Assembly (NCBI GenBank): GCA_963556255.1 | Contig: OY744608.1 | Coordinates: 13,010,321-13,074,320, forward strand | Reading direction: 5' to 3' | DNA length: 64,000 bases | Source: Allolobophora icterica | Taxonomy: Eukaryota; Annelida; Clitellata; Crassiclitellata; Lumbricidae | In this document: in pieces, positions 1 to 12,500 of the stretch | Numbering within the stretch: position 1 is the first letter of the stretch | How the letters are laid out: each line of letters starts with the position of its first letter | Program-made: the position numbers and the translations under genes | The notes under the pieces: model-generated | The model's database searches: none | The model's input: the letters and a program-made list of their open reading frames with translations, nothing else | Told to the model about the DNA's origin: nothing

Positions 1-578
1 GACATATCCAAATGTTACAGATATTCAGAAATATTAAATGTAAAATATTAATCTAATCTAATGACTTCTATAGCACTAAAGCATCAATCAATAATTGTTC
101 AAGTGAGATTGCAATCAAAATCACAATCCATTGGAAAAGCCAGGTCTAAATCTGCTGAATCAGCAAAGAATAAAAAAATTTCGAATGATCTCACTACCTG
201 ATCTCTACAATTCAATGTTAGGACTCTGTTTAGATATGAAGCTATCCAACTGTAATACATCATGATATTTTCAATATTAAGCACCTAAATTCTAAAGAGA
301 TACATAACAAATCACACACTGAAACTGCTAAAGCATTTACAATTGTGTGGCATCACATACTTCTACCCATAGTAAATTAATAGATTTTATTGCTAAAAAA
401 ATCTCATTACCAGATCTTTACAAATAGCAGATTTTTATTACTTTACAAATAGCAGATTTTTATTACCCTTTAGCTATGCTCTATTAAGTACCAGCATTCC
501 AGAAAACTAGTGTTCTAAGTCAGGACACCATTCTGGAAATGGTCAGATGACCCCCACTACAGACGATTCCAAACTGAC
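1..578. other. Non-coding sequence, PHAF1 intron 8 (partial)
   Basis: AT-rich sequence beyond the donor of PHAF1 exon 8. A short direct repeat of ACAAATAGCAGATTTTTATTA occurs near 420-463 (two adjacent copies). No exon matching the next part of PHAF1 is recognisable. Confidence 0.6.
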
Positions 579-691
579 CTTCACCGCGGAGAAAGAACCG
601 TAGCGCTTTGGTGATGTTATTCTCGGACACGACCTCCAACTTGTCTAGGTAAGCGTTGCCATGGAAACAGCTGAGGGGGAGGGTGGGTGGC
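579..691 (-). CDS. PHAF1: PHAF1 coding exon 8
   Basis: Acceptor ATTATTTTCAG, donor GAAG|GTCAGT. The single first base completes Arg, then [20 protein letters not shown] and a less conserved stretch ending FFLRGE. It corresponds to vertebrate MMPLSCFLGNVYAESVDVL. Ends in phase 1; the next exon is not visible in the remaining 578 bases. Confidence 0.92.
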
Positions 692-2344
692 CTGAAAATA
701 ATTGAAAGCAGCCACAATAAGCACAGATGAAAGCGTTAAGAGCTCAATATTAGCAGGAAGCAACACAGCTCAGAAAAGATAAACGTGCAAAAACCGTAAC
801 GCAATTCCAAGTATGCTAAACAGAGCCAAGTATTATTTTTAGTATTAATTAGTAACTTCTATTGCACCAGTGTCTAATGCACAAGGCATCAATCAAGGGC
901 ACACCAAAACCAAGCCGTAGTTGGGTCAATATCCAGACGATCAGTTTACGAAGAGAGACAGCTAACATGGTTAATGCCCTTAGGTATGTGTATAGGTATT
1001 TTGTTGTTGTGGGTCCCACGATCTGGAACGACCTTCCCCCTCTACTCAGGGCCAACCTAATGACTGGCTTTTCCTCATTGGTCTCGCATTCCCTAAAGAC
1101 ATTTCTGTTTCCCCGGGGCTCTGTGCTGAGAGCGCCTCTGAATAGGCACTTTATACATTTCTAGATAAGATACGATATGATAGATAAGTCAAACCTACAA
1201 TACTGGTTTTGCATTATATGCAGTACTGTATAGTCAGTTTCATTTTGATAATGTTTATGTACACACATTTACCATGTAGAAAATAAAGGATTACCTACTT
1301 ATCAATTCACTTACTTACTTATTAACGATTCAATCTAACAATCTAATCAAACTCACAAATGCATGGACCTCATATATAATATTGATTAATTAATATTTTG
1401 TTCATTTGATCAACAAGAGATCATTTTATCTAATTCAATCAAACTCAACAGATCCTACTGGCAATGATTAAATTCAATGCATTTAGAATAACTAAAATCA
1501 TAATGCAATTGGTTAAATGAGATCATATTACATCGTAGACAAAGCAAAAAAACTGATTTAGGAAAAAATGAGAAACCGTTGATCACAAATGACAATAATT
1601 TGCCTCTGATTAGCGAACACTTTAAGAGGCGCTTTATAAATGTTCAGATACAATAATGAAAATCATAATGAACTGTGGTAATGAATAAAGATTTAAATCT
1701 GGGAATGAACTTAGTAATGAAAAATGATTTAAAACCATAATGAATTTAACTAAATCAGATCATATTATGTCATAGACAAAAACGTTCATCCTGCATCTCA
1801 AGGCGAACTAGTTGTTTCCCTTGCATGCACTTCAAAGACCAATGCCATGCCTTTTCAGTGGTTGGGTCCACCACGTGGAGTAACCTTCCTTTAGATCTGC
1901 TTGTTCTTTTGACCAGGGAATCTGCGTACACCCTTCAAATCATCTGAAAGCTTCTTTATCACTGGAGTTGGGCAGGGAGCGCCTCTGAGTAAGCATATTG
2001 GAGGGGTGATACATAAGTCCTCCAAATGAATGAACGAATGAAAAACAAATAGGCTGATTTAAGGAAAGAGATGAGATCTGTTGCTATCAGAATCAACTGA
2101 TAGAGATGTGATTGAGAATAAGATGAATTGATGATGAATTGAAGCAGACGTACCTAGTGTCATCGAGGCTGTTTCCAGTGTAGATGTACATCTTGGAGAC
2201 GACAGGCGACATCCCCGACCGGAACTGAATTGCGCCCAGGCCGTGCGTATAGCGAGGCTGAAAATCAGGCTGCCAGTCATCATCACCATCAGAGATCATT
2301 TAGGTCAACAGCAGCAGAATAATCATCATCAATCTATTTATATC

Positions 2345-2410
<66 letters not shown>

Positions 2411-5400
2411 ATCTATTTATATCTCATCATCATCATCATGCTATGCTAGAAACTCCTTACAACAGAAAGTCATATATCAAGGACTGTCTTGTAATGGGGT
2501 TGTGTTATAATGCAGTCCTTTTCTAATAATCAACTTAATGTCAGCTCCAAGTGCCTGACCAAGTCACATCAGAATCTGTGCAATAATGAAGTACATCATA
2601 AGGAAGTCATTCAGCGCTCGAGAATAAGCTGGTGCTCTGTGCTTAGCCTTAGAGCAGCCATGTAGAAATTTGGACTTAATGATTATGATTGCGTTGGTTT
2701 CAACTATATATTATCATTGTTAGCATCAACATTATCATTAATTAGGGCTGTTAACAATACTGGATAAATGTATTGCCAAACCAAGACCAATACTATTTCT
2801 TAAAAGTATTGCATTACCAATACCAATATTAATCGATAAGTAAGTTTACGTTTATTGTCAAAAATGCATCAGAATTCAGAATTAGGAACCGAGTTCTAAA
2901 GACAGTGTACATGCAGCGTAAAGTAATGTAACTGCCGACGTTCATCAGCTTCTTAAAAAGTTACAGCAGAAAGATCAGCATATTCAACAGCATACAATTA
3001 AACTGAATCAGTAACATCAAGGTTGTTTGTTAAATTTTAAAGACAAATCAAAATATGGATTGCGTTGAAGATAAAGAACGGGTTAGGGATGTGGAGCAAC
3101 TCTTACCTCACATTTTGACTCAATTCTGAACTCGAAGGACAATCCTCGGAAGTTGAGAACAAAAATTTGCTTCTCTGAATGATAAACTAAAACAAAGAAA
3201 ACACAAACGACAAATTTCTAAGACAACAAAAGGAATGATAACAAAAGAATCATATACAGAAGAATAGGAAGATGAAAATACAACAGATCACTGCCCCTAA
3301 GGATGGCGTTCCCCAAGTGGAGATCCAAAATAAGCAAGATCATAACAGCTTACATTAATTTTGTCAGCACATGAATTGAATTTCAGAGAGGATCAATAAA
3401 TGTTCCACACATCACTTGATGGAAAGGCGGCAGATTTAACAAAACAATTGCTTAAAAATCAATAACAAACATGGTAAATACAATAGTGCATTTGTCTTTC
3501 AGCACTTCAACAGCATTATCGACCAAAATGCTGGCCCTACATTTCAAAATGATAATAGTAGCTTCTGTCATGCTGACCGGTGACTAATGCACAAGGCATC
3601 AACCGATGGCGCACCAAAACCAGGCCATAATCAGATCAATACCTACAAGATCAGTCTCCTAAGACACAGAGGCAGCCTGTGGAGGATAAGTGATTTGAAC
3701 AAAGCAAGTCTTAAGTTGAAAATGAAATGATATAGGCAACTGAGCAGAATGAACAAACATAGGGAGAGAGTTTCAAAATCTAAGTCCAGCAGCCAAAAGC
3801 TCGTTCATCAAGAACAGTTCTTGTTTTAGGTATGACCAGAGAAAGATAATCAGATGACCTGGTTGAATAATCACAAGTCTGCGGAATAAGGACTGAGTTT
3901 AAGTATTGTAAGTAAGTAAGTAAGTAAGTATGTTCTGTAATAGACCACCTGCAAACGCACTGTGGCTGACCAGAGTTCAATGTTCTACAAAATATGACCC
4001 TCTCTCTTTGTCTCCCTGGCAACTGGACTCTGGTCTCCACTAGAAATCTCTGGACAACCCTTCTGACATGACGCAGCGCTTTTGAATAAGCTTTCTAGTA
4101 GTGCTTCAGAAATTTGGAGTTTACAATTATGATTATGACCCAAATCTGAAACAAAACCTTTGCTGCACAGGAAGACAATGGAAAGTTTTATGCACAGGTG
4201 CTTATAATTGAAACTGATGATTTATTGTCAAACAATTTGGCATGTAATGTAAGGTTTTCTACTTCCACATAAAAACTCAAGTTAAATATTATTGTAATAA
4301 CAACAGTTTAAGTGTTAAACTGCTAACCCATTGGTTAACAGTTAAAACCCTGCCTAGTAAAATGCTAAAGAATTTGGGTTCCACTGCCACCTTTTAGTTA
4401 CATCACTACATCAGACCAAAAACTGTCAAGTAATCCTTAATTGGACAAGAACCTTTAACAGAGAGTCGAGCATATTCTGACTTCTAATGTTTTGGAAAAC
4501 TACTCGTGGTCCACTATTCCCAATCGAAGGTAGGATAGGAACAACTGGTAGAAAGAGGTTATAATAAGCTAGCTTGAGAAAAGAAGTCGCTTTGCACATT
4601 CTGCTATAAAACCTGACTATAAGGTCATTTTAACTAGACCATCATTTCCTCATAAGGCAGTCCCTGGAACCCACGAACAAGGTTAGTGCATGTTGGTCCT
4701 AAGTTCTTAGCCTTTTTCCTTGACATTTTAATCCTCAGTAGCTAAACAGATAGATTTGTTTTGGAGTTTAAGTGTCGAAGAAGTACAAGTGTAGTTTTCG
4801 CCACAGACTTCTAGAGTCCACAGGAACAAAGTTCTGTTCCCTGACCAAGGACAGTTGATCACGTTACCATCACTCAATGGGACCGTTTCAACAGAAAGAT
4901 CATAGGACTTGACTCAGTCTGTTGGTAGTTCCATGGGGGTAGTCATCTGAACNNNNNNNNNNNNNNNNNNNNNNNNNNNNNNNNNNNNNNNNNNNNNNNN
5001 NNNNNNNNNNNNNNNNNNNNNNNNNNNNNNNNNNNNNNNNNNNNNNNNNNNNNNNNNNNNNNNNNNNNNNNNNNNNNNNNNNNNNNNNNNNNNNNNNNNN
5101 NNNNNNNNNNNNNNNNNNNNNNNNNNNNNNNNNNNNNNNNNNNNNNNNNNNNAACTCAGGTAAGACTTGACGGAAGAGGAGAGAATGAGATAAAGACAGA
5201 CACAAACATACACACACACATGCCAAGAGACTGACAGAATGACCACAGTAGGCAGACAAACGGCCAGATGTGTTGAAATCACATGGTCATGTGTAAACAC
5301 GGATAAAGCGGTTAGCAACGATTTGCGCACAAAGGAATGACAACAAACAGAGTTTATTCACCTGCACCACTTTCCATCAGAAATTGCCAAAGTTTGAGAC

Positions 5401-6508
5401 CACCAGTGTGGACACATACCCTGTCCCTGGGAAGTCACTACACATGTTACAGGTTGGGCTCAGATGAAGCGTCAAGAATGGCATTATCAAAATGTCCTAA
5501 TTGCCAAACATTTCAGAGGCGGTCCACAAGTAACAAGTGACTCTCAAGACCCTCAGGAAGGGCTTCATCATGACAACAAACAGAAAAGCCAATTGATGGC
5601 TTGAATTTCACAGAGTATCGAGTTAATGCCCTACACATGCGATGGATTTAATGCATTGCATGCCTTCTCACTGGTTCGGCCAGCTACCTGGAATGGCCTT
5701 CCCTCAAGAGGAGAATGGTAGCCATTTGGTTAGAGTGCTCCGTTTGAAACATGGAGAATACCAGTTCTAGCAACCCCCCTCCCCATTATTTTAAGAAGCA
5801 CTATATAACTAGAGTGAATGAATAACTGAATGAATGAATGAATGAATGAATGAGTTAGTGAGCAAGTGAGTGATGAATGAACGAATGAATAAATGAATGA
5901 ATGAACGGATGTATGGATGGATGGATGGATGTATGGTTGGATTGATGAATGGATGGTTGGATGGATGAATGGACGAATGGATGGATGAGTGGATGGATGA
6001 ATGGATGGATGGATGAATGGATGATCAGATGGATGAATGGGTAGATGGATGGAAAACAAACTGGAGGGCACTGACCTCCGGGATGAGTTGCTCCGAATGA
6101 CTGGTCGATCTGGTGAATGGTTGGCAGTACGTTAGGAGAGTTGAAGACGCTTCCACTGTGTCAACAGAAGCCAACCAATCATAGAGAAACACACGTGGAC
6201 GACCAACATGTTTAGACAAGGTTTCAGTTTGAAAGGGCCAGAGCGGTTGCTTGAAACTTAAGCCAACACGCATCTATAAAAACAGCTCAAGTGCACATGT
6301 ATTCCAGTTATGCAGTCAGCACCTAAAAGTAATGCATGATGACGGCAGAAACTAGTGCAGCTAATATTAAACTCTCAGACTGGTATTCAAGTGTATGTTA
6401 TGCGGTGGTATACTCATCTATACATCGAGACACTGAAATACAGCACCTTTTAAGTACCTCAAACAAGCACTGCATACATGCATGTGTGTATGTGAGTATG
6501 TATGTATG

Positions 6509-6539
<31 letters not shown>

Positions 6540-9500
6540 GCATGCATACACAAAATTACACATAATGCATTTGCCTCACAAAAGTCACTCAATTTCTGCC
6601 TAATTACCACAATTCCCTATTGTCAGATAATAGGCCAATCCTTCACAAAGTATCTGCATGTTAGTTTGGAAAATCCACTGTTTTGCTCTGTCAACTAGAA
6701 ACCTGTTTTTCACAAATTATTTGTGAGATCATGCCAGCTTTAAACTGTTCTCGGTGTACAAAATGGACTACTAAAATATTTTATAATAATAATAATAATA
6801 AAAATTCAGAGGCACATTTGCAGATGGTCATAAAACTGGGATGAGGCCTGATTTCTCAGAGATGAACTTTATGTTATGTTCCTGAGGGATTATTTCTACA
6901 TCAGTTTAAAAAAATAATAATAAAATACTTCATTTGGATGATGACACGTACCAAGCAAATCTAAATAGGTATTTATGTAAGAAGAATTTTTTATAATGCA
7001 TTTTAAGAACCTATCCAAGGCACTGAGTTGTGATGCACGATAAGACAATAAATTAAGTATGGGTTTAACAAAGCAATTATATAGCACCTTTTTATAGACC
7101 CTCACAAATTATCATAATCAAGGTGTGATTTCCAGCACTGCCTCAAATCACGCCCTCATATTAACGACAACAATGTTATAGATGCAAACAGCAGATGTTT
7201 GAACAAGATGTTCTATTCCTGACGGATCCGATTTCGACCACGCCTCTTCATGATTTTAACCTCACAAAGCAACTATCGATTGACGCCTTGTGCATTCAGA
7301 TAGTGGTGCTACATAAATCATTAGACTAGATAGTTATTATATATTATTAGATCAAGCAACAATAGAACACGTGAAAATCAATTGAACAAATCCATATTTT
7401 AGTTACAAAAACAGAAGCTGAAAATGAAGCAAACAACTGTGAATGGCAATTTGAATTTCAGATGAATTCCTAAACGGAGAAAAATGAACTGACATGACAA
7501 CAAATATCACCACAGACTCACCAATATCTCATTTTCACCTTCGATAAGCAGTAGACTTCAATGATCTACAACATACACAAGGCAGATATGATTGAAAGGC
7601 GAATAACCTTTTAACTTCTCCACATGCCCCAAAACAGAAATCATGTAACATAACCAAACAAATTAATGCAGCATAACTGGACATTTATATAGCGACTTTT
7701 CTATTCCTTTATATTGCTGCATAGTCAAATGACAAGGTATCAATTATTCATTGTCACAAAGCAAGTGTCCATTGAAGCTTTGTTCAACACCCATAACCTA
7801 TAATCATTGTGAGAATTGTAGAAAAAAACTGGCGGGGGGTTGAACATTTTATCCGTATTTTACAAACTGATGTCAATGAAATTTGAAAGCAGCTGATTTC
7901 AACGCTTGCAGTTTTGCAAGTCAGATTTGAATCAAAATAAATTCCTTTATTGAGAAAATTCAAAAATGCATACATGATACACCATGGAAATGTCTTCTCT
8001 TTGTCAGAGACTCAGAGTCAAATAATGCTAAATTATACTAGCACAACTAAGGGGGTTGGAAACGACCCCCTGGGGTGTGCTATGAAGACTTAACTGGGGG
8101 TCCTAAGAAAGACTAGGGAGTTCAACCCCCAACACCCCCGACAATTAATTCCCACCCTGCCTATAATTACCACTCGTTGTCTTCTAGGCTGCGCTCCATC
8201 TTACCTTCGTGACCTTTGCCGCCCGGTATCCGACGTCGTAGCGCGTCGGGCACTACGCTCCTCGGCCAGAGGGGAGCTCTTGGTCCTGCGTGCTCGTTCT
8301 TCTATTGGGCAGCGCCGGGCTTTCTCAGTTGTGGGTCCCTCCACTTGGAATGGGCTCCCGCTGGAACTGCGATTACTACCTCTGAATAATTTGCCTGCAT
8401 TTCATAAATCGCTCAAGTCTTTCTTTTTTAGCCGTGGCTGAGCTGGGAGCGCACCTGAGTAGGTATCTTGAAGGAGCGCTATATAAATTTTCAGAATGAA
8501 TGAATGAATGGACTTGAGTGAAGTTCAAACCAGCACACATATGGTCACAGGTAAAATCTCAAACAATTGGCCTACAGGAAAGTTCCCGAAAAACAAACTG
8601 ATAAGCACACATACACACAACTCCTCAACTTTTTCCTACACACGATAATTTATAGCTGCTAACAACAACAGGTGAGATTACTCACAATACAGCAGAGTAT
8701 AAAACTGGGCACAATATCACCACGACAACCACCACCAACACCATCATCATCATCATCGTTACTGTCAACTCTCATCAGTTATTGACTCATCGCTGTCAAA
8801 ATTTGGAAAAAATTTTAATTTTCTGGTTACAAGTCAAAATAGTCTTTGGTCAGGAACAACGACAAAAGGAACAACTGAATTCAGGACCAAATATGCAGCT
8901 GAATTCTTTCCAGAAATGTCATAAACGCAGAAATCCTCGTGATGAATGAGGATTGACCGACCAACTGTCATATCCTCTCATCTCCAAACAGTCTTCTGAC
9001 TGAACACAGCCTCCTCCTCCTCCCCCTTCCCTTTCATCATCATCATCCCTTGTCCCTTTCTCATCCTCATCATCATTCTGCTCCTTCTTTGTCTTAACCC
9101 TCATCATCCTCTGCTCCTCCTTGTCCTCTTCATTATAATCCTCATAATCCTCTTCCTCAAACTCTTCCTCCTGTTGTCAGAAGCGCCTTGGGAAGACAGA
9201 TGCGTCTTGCACCACTGTTGATCAGTAATTCTCATAGTACATGTGCATAGGTTCTTACACAAGAAAACATAACAATTCAATACATGTACCTCTGGCCATA
9301 TACAGTAAAATCTAAAGGAAAGCACTGGAGAAACACAACTGCTTCAGAAGGCTCATAAATAAAGAGCAATCTATAACAAGCAATGTGTCATTTCACCACC
9401 TATCAACATGGCAGTATAATGGTAGAAGCTGTCCAATTAATATCAGCAATATCAACCAGAGGGCGTCCAATGTTCATAAACTTGACGTACTCAAATAACT

Positions 9501-12500
9501 TCCATAGTGCCACCATAATAACGTACAAGGCATTAGTGGTAGTTCTACATAATCAGAACACTGCTACGGCACCATTCTACGTGTGCTATGAGTAGCACAC
9601 ACGTAATCACGCCATGGTCAACTGATACCTATATTTACAATTCAACTAAAAATGCCCTAAAAACTCAATGCAATAAAGAAACAAAGTGGCATTGTTATTT
9701 AGATGAAGAATCATTTAACTGGCTTGTTCACGACAATAAAGATTTTGAATTATCTGCTAAGCACTGACAATCATTTGACAATAGAACCAGAATCTACAGT
9801 AGCACCGGTCATAATCACTGGACATCACAAGACAGATTCGCAAAGTTCTGGGTGGGAGTCATTTCAAGTTACAACGTCTCTCTACACAGAAATTGAGATT
9901 CATGAAAGTCCGATAAAGCTCAGGTTTTTTATAAATCCAAAACAACCCACATAGAACTGTGATCAGATATCACAATGAATCGAGTCAATTACAAGACCGG
10001 ATCTGGTAGGAAGCAAATCGAGTCATGGTTAGACTCGTTACCATTTTTTCAAGATAACATGAAAGACCAGACTCATTCCTACCTTGAGTTGTTGTGAATC
10101 AGAGTCAAAGATAAGGCGTACACCATCCTGAGTCAAGTTTATGACGAGATCGGTAAAAAGTGGATTCTACAAAACAGAAAGTAACTTGTAAATTTAGAAA
10201 CAACAAGGTAAACAGGTTGTCAATATATTTGTATACATGTATGACATACCTGAATGCTTACACAGAGCATTTCAAAGATGTGCAAATGGTTCCAAGGCTA
10301 AATGGTTCTTTAAGCTTAAACAACACTAAGAAATTCTAATCTAGTGTGTGCTTGAAATCTTGTTTCTCAATAAGTTGTTGAGCTGAGCAAAGCTTATCTC
10401 ATGGATTCTCCCAACATGCTAATTGGGAAAGTGTTGTTCATTTTATACAACACAATGATTCCAGGCCCTTAGCCAGAAATAAAGAGTAGGGCGTCCAAAA
10501 GCATTCAAAGTCGTGACCACCCGATGCGGTGAGCGCATGAAGTCACGACCGCCCGATGCCGCGACCATACGAGTCCGACTGCAAAAGTCTGCAATGCCCC
10601 TACACTGAATGACTTTGGGTTTTGATCACAACTGTTAACAGTTTAGTTTTATATACAATGATACAAACAACAGTCTGTTCACTTCAGATTGCAATTTTTT
10701 ATTCCCTTATTTGATTATTATAGCGTAGGGAACAGACATTACTTGTTATCATTCCAAACCCCTATAATTATTCATAAGGTCAATGTATTTATATAGTCAT
10801 ATCAGTTACCAATTACCATGAAACAACCTCATTTAATTGGCACTCAATTACACATATCCTAGATCATAAATAGCTGCTAGAAAAGTGTATCTTGTGTGGG
10901 AAAAGGAACATCGTTACACAGATGAAGGGGAATGGATTATACATTATAGCCTATCACATTTAGGACGTGGCGTCCATGCACAATGTATGCCCCTCCAAAA
11001 TGATTTTCAGCCGTCCAAAGGATGGCTGGACGGGTGGCTGGCTAAGGGCCTGAATGATTCTAAACGTTGAGAGGCTGCTAGACAGGTCACCCAGTCAATT
11101 ATGAACTCACCATTTGCACAAGTCTGTTTCTTCACCATTTGCATGGGTTTCCTTGCCATTTGCATGGGTTTCCTTACAATTTGCATAGGTTTTCTTACCA
11201 AATACATAACTAATTCCTTACCAATGCATTAGTTTCCTTACCAATTATAACACTTTTTTGTTACAATATTCAGGGCTGTTCTTAAAATCTGCAATGTTTA
11301 CCTTATCATTTGCATACGTTTTATCACCATTCATATATATTTCCTACTACTCATAATGGTTTTCCTACTCCAAAAGCAGCCGAGTTTCCAAACACACATG
11401 CATAACAAAACCACCCATAGGTTCTTCAAAGTTTGGGTGTTTATTTACCTGGCTATGAACAATTTATCAGTGTACAATAGACTGCAATGGGCGCAACCGA
11501 ACGGAAGGAGAAAGTCAGATAAGATAAGGAAGCGAACATACCAGGCCTCTCTCTATCCCATTACACACTGATCATTAATTGCAATGACAAACACAACAGC
11601 CGACAGTGAAGACCATACAAAGACAAATATTGGACTCTACATGCCATTGCATAACAGCACATCAGGGCAATTGCTTATACAAAATATTCATATCTTTATG
11701 TCAGTCATTGAATTACACAGCCGGCTTATCAGGCAAACCCTAAGGCCTTTGGCTCTTACAGGGGACTACATAATTGTCTTGTTTGATGTTATACTATATC
11801 AAACTAGGCAGAAATTGTGATGGTGACATGAAATTTAAGTTCAGTGTGAATTTTATGTGAAATTCAAATTCAGTGTGAATTTTATGAGAACTCCAAGTTC
11901 ACTATAAAGAAGAGCAGTGTCTGCCCCTAGAGGCAGCTTATGGATACAATGTGACTTCAGCGCTCCTAGCCTCAGCATGTGAAGAACAGGAGGCCAGACC
12001 TCCTTACCATAGATCTGATCTTCTTACTGACAGTGCATGGTCAGTGTACTCATTATAGCTATGTATGCCAGGAATTTTAGAGGAAAATCAACTTCAGTGT
12101 GAATTTTATGCTAAATTCAAAGTCAGTGTGAATTTTATGTTAAATTCAAAATCAAGTGTGAATTTTATGATAAGTTCGAATCAGAGTGAATCTTAAGGGA
12201 ATTAAAAGTTGAATGTGAATTTTACAGGAAATTTAAACACAGTGCATCTTTACAGGAAATTTGTATAAACTCGTAAAAACTCCAAGCATGACATAATTTG
12301 CAAGACTTGTCACAGACATAGACAAGCAAAATCAAGCGTTATAACCCTGAAGAGTAATTGCTCACCTGTTCACTGTACCAGATTTGAACACCTTTGATAT
12401 TGGTATCTTGTTTTCTCAGGATGTACACAACCTGGTAGAAAGGCATACCTACAATTCCAATGAGGCATTCATAAATACCAGTACAGTTATTTCAGATAAT

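Noticed and set aside
4900..5330. Two ORFs spanning the N run
   Set aside because: They exist only because the assembly gap is translated as unknown residues.
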